Assembly: GCA_903813345.2 (NCBI GenBank)
Contig: CAIIXF020000002.1
Coordinates: 17,615,467 to 17,679,466 of the forward strand
DNA length: 64,000 nt
Source of the DNA: Owenia fusiformis
Taxonomy: Eukaryota > Annelida > Polychaeta > Sabellida > Oweniidae
Direction: 5' to 3'
Under the pieces are notes generated by a model, which ran no database searches, was not told where the DNA came from, and saw nothing but the letters and a program-made list of their open reading frames with translations. The position numbers and the translations under genes were made by a program. Positions 62,501 to 64,000 of this stretch are shown one piece after another. Every line of letters starts with the position of its first letter. Position 1 is the stretch's first letter.

Positions 62501-63854
62501 AGTCGACTTAAGGTCACCTTGCTGTCTACGTACACGACATATCCAGTTTTTACAAGGCGTAGAGTCGGAGTTATAACTTTTTCTTTCCTTTGGTCACCAT
62601 AGATATCAACAAGACCTAGGTCTCACGACGGCCATACGTCGGGTTCACGGTCGACTTGCGACTGCGCTTGGATTTCATAGGTTACAATTAACCTTTCCGA
62701 ACCATAGAACCCCTTGTGGATGCCTTCAAGAAAAATTACGCACGTCGTAGGGCCGCCCTACGCTGATCGTGCGTCATCATTTATCAGCATTTATCGTAGT
62801 TTTTCCTCATAATCAAGATACGCCGTACGGCTATCTTAGCAAATGTGACTGCTAAATTATCTGACTGGAGAAATACTTAGGCAACCGTAGAAATCCTACT
62901 TACCACAGAAATGATAGACCGTACGGTCCCCGTAAAAATGTGACGTGAGGCTAAGAATCCATGATAGTAATTGAATACAGTTTTAAAATTTAATTTTAAA
63001 ATCTTAATTTCTTTGAATACCTGTGTTAAAGATAAACATAAATGCAATGAATATTAAAGTACGAACACGTATTTTTGTAATGAGACTAGCAAATTAAACC
63101 ATTGCATTCTTGGAAATTCAAGATGGGTTGGTTGAATTAATTTTATTATGTTTTATTCAAATAGTTTGCATTCGCCTGATATAATTAGCATTCTCTGTTT
63201 GCATTTAGCGCTAGACCTTATAAAAGTTAAAAAGTCACGAATCCCAGATTGTTTCAAGTGTAAATAAAGAATAAATCTAACCCGCATTCCATGTCTAGAT
63301 AGGTAAAAAGCAATTCCGAAAATGCCGGCGTTAATATTCTATTGAAATCGTTCTTTATTATGGGTGGTATATACGTATTCTTTTAGTTCCATTGAAATGA
63401 TTTCTTTGGCTTTGGAATGGCAACAACTCGGCATTCATTTTTTGATTCAAAAATGGCGCCACAAAACTTTTGGAATGCCAAGGCATCAATCTGGCATCAA
63501 TGACGTCATAACAATGTCGTAAAGAACCACTTTACGGTTGAAATGGCAGCTCCGTGGTCCAGTTCATATGCAAAACCCGGGGCTTAATAACAATTAAAAG
63601 GATAATGATAGAACAATAAAACTAATTTGGATTGAAAGATATATCTTTATTCTAACTTATTATGAAGTTTAAGGGACAAAACTTCGCATTCCCTTTAAAT
63701 CAGTAATTGAATAATTTTTTTATTCACTTTTAGCATTTGAAGATTTTGTCTCCCAGTTTCTTGAGCTCCAAGACAAAATAAGATCTGATGTAACAGCGTT
63801 TCACATTGATGACACAAATATACTTCTTTATGATAAACCACCAAAGGAATCAAG
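50539..63854 (+). CDS. UFSP2: UFM1-specific protease 2, N-terminal part (six exons, continues past the window)
   Basis: The exons are 50539-50574, 55667-55820, 58667-58764, 59031-59110, 60300-60427 and 63734-63854, giving 205 residues in one frame. Residues ~25-80 (SVGFLLGQ...IQIVGCCRC...VYGIFYSS) have the pattern of an MPN domain lacking the metalloprotease HxH. Residues ~147-205 (LRLQANIPLAFEYM...DVTAFHIDDTNILLYDKPP) align with the start of vertebrate UFSP2 (FRIRGGLDLAFQL...ALVFRICHSSVYIWP). Invertebrate UFSP2 proteins are known to have an extra MPN-like N-terminal domain. The enzyme matures and removes the ubiquitin-like UFM1. Its cysteine protease domain would lie beyond 64000. Exon 1 is chosen because its phase and strong donor fit and it follows an ETS site. 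Intron 4 seems to be GC-AG (TATTG/GCAAGT). Introns hold at least eight transposon-like repeats. Confidence 0.75.
50750..53610. mobile_element. Second copy of the 26661-27055 MITE, split by a nested element
   Basis: 50750-50897 and 53359-53610 together match the intact 395-bp copy, so the element is whole apart from the insertion at 50898-53353. It lies in UFSP2 intron 1. Confidence 0.85.
50898..53353. mobile_element. 2.46-kb CACGCGG...CCGCGTG element with ~480-bp inverted repeats
   Basis: It begins CACGCGGTAGTATCTCTTCG and ends with the inverse. TTATA is duplicated on both sides (50893-50897, 53354-53358), and the empty site is visible in the intact MITE at 26.8 kb. The inverted arms run to about 51375 and from about 52876. 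A ~100-codon frame appears in each arm only because the arms are copies of each other. The centre has no long frame, so it is non-autonomous. The 5-bp duplication and 5'-CAC end recall Transib-type transposons, which is a weak inference. Confidence 0.85.
53705..53830. repeat. CCCGCGAA-rich short repeats, left cluster
   Basis: GTCCCGCGAA-type words recur six or more times, starting from CTGTCAAGTGTCCCGCGAA. The same family is found at 55255-55635, on the other side of the 54116-54992 element. Confidence 0.6.
54116..54992. mobile_element. Mutator-like foldback element, 10-bp target duplication
   Basis: GGTTTGTAGAAAAAACCGGG at the left returns inverted at the right, and TATCTAGAAA is duplicated exactly (54106-54115, 54993-55002). 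The arms are several hundred bases long, with repeated GGTACCCGG words, so the element is nearly a palindrome. A 9-10-bp duplication with G-starting ends fits the Mutator (MULE) superfamily. No transposase is present. A related element is at 57352-58324. Confidence 0.75.
55255..55635. repeat. CCCGCGAA-rich short repeats, right cluster
   Basis: A ~32-bp unit (GGTGGATGTCCCGCGAAATC then CCGCAAATTTA) is repeated in tandem near 55310-55380, and looser copies follow to AAATCTGTCCCGCGAG. It ends with GGTTGACAGT just before UFSP2 exon 2. With the left cluster it may form one element of about 1.9 kb, split by the Mutator-like insertion. Confidence 0.6.
55868..56518. mobile_element. 651-bp MITE, TA target site, in UFSP2 intron 2
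   Basis: CAGTTTGGAACATAAATAAA and its inverse are flanked by TA. Inside, a ~257-bp segment is duplicated (ATACAGTCATGTTCGA at about 56086 and 56343). Confidence 0.8.
57352..58324. mobile_element. Mutator-like element, 9-bp target duplication, with internal AACGTT repeats
   Basis: GGGTTTTTGTGAAAAACCGGG-type ends (given as start GGGTTTTTGTGAAAAACC) match in inverted orientation at the right. TTTGAAACT is duplicated at 57343-57351 and 58325-58333. The ends resemble those of 54116-54992. The interior is three diverged repeats of ~150 bp, about 242 bp apart for the first two, rich in AACGTT and GACGTCACGT. No transposase is seen. Confidence 0.75.
59144..59957. mobile_element. Element with helically spaced GTTC-like words, in UFSP2 intron 4
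   Basis: The ends are TAACCC..CTATCACACCAAAC and its inverse, and a further GTTTGGTGTGATAG lies in the middle (59550-59563), so it may be two MITEs end to end. The interior is unusual: GTTC, GTCC or GTTT words follow one another every 10 or 11 bases over long runs. There is no coding capacity; a 98-codon frame at 59182 is just this repeat. Confidence 0.7.
60817..63694. mobile_element. 2.88-kb Kolobok-like non-autonomous element, TTAA target site
   Basis: AGGGAATGCGAAGTTT and its inverse lie between TTAA at 60813-60816 and 63695-63698. Subterminal segments near 60965 and 63500 (CATTGTTATG...ATGACGTCATTGATGCC) are also inverted copies. TTAA targets occur in piggyBac and Kolobok; the AGGG end favours Kolobok over piggyBac, whose ends start CCY. 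No transposase frame is recognised; the longest frame (117 codons, 61596-61243, minus) looks like chance. It fills most of UFSP2 intron 5. Confidence 0.7.
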
Positions 63855-64000
63855 GTAATAACTGATTGATTTTAGTACATTAGTTATAATATTTTAGTAA
63901 AGTCATAATATTAATAATACAAGCCAAAGGCAATTTTCCAGAAGAAAAGATGACAGAAAAAATTGTATTAGACATTCTTTCAACTCATCCTTTTATTCCA

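Overview
The window is about 64 kb of AT-rich animal nuclear DNA. Genes are sparse and split by introns, and intergenic and intronic space is packed with short inverted-repeat DNA transposons, a tRNA-headed SINE and tandem repeats. There are no bacterial-style operons. The two recognisable genes, the repeat load and motifs such as runs of ACATGT suggest a marine invertebrate, perhaps a mollusc or other lophotrochozoan, or a non-vertebrate deuterostome. The species cannot be named from the sequence.

Layout. (1) 1-2.1 kb: two minus-strand exons of an unrecognised gene, followed on that strand by two AATAAA signals. (2) 2.1-25.7 kb: a tandem array of eleven ~2.04-kb units plus a 0.42-kb partial unit. 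The penultimate exon of the unknown gene merges into the first unit, and each unit repeats a set of minus-strand splice-like signals. (3) 25.7-31.5 kb: MITEs and unassigned DNA. (4) 31.5-40.7 kb: a nest of transposons inside one pair of terminal inverted repeats (5'-CACTGGG, 5-bp target duplication), including a foldback element with tandemly repeated arms and a decayed coding region. (5) 40.7-45.7 kb: mostly unassigned, with dispersed repeats. (6) 45.7-50.2 kb, minus strand: a complete four-exon mitochondrial carrier gene, SLC25A43. (7) 50.5 kb to the right edge, plus strand: the first six coding exons of what I read as UFSP2, the UFM1-specific protease, with introns full of transposons.

SLC25A43 and UFSP2 are head to head with 311 bp between their start codons. 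This gap holds ETS-type CCGGAAGT and CTTCCG sites and is probably a shared promoter. No functional link between the two proteins is implied. The most unusual items are the 2-kb array and its link to a real-looking gene, a minisatellite grown from a splice acceptor of SLC25A43, two unrelated CAC...GTG elements that both left 5-bp target duplications, and an element in a UFSP2 intron where a GTTC-like word recurs about once per DNA helical turn.
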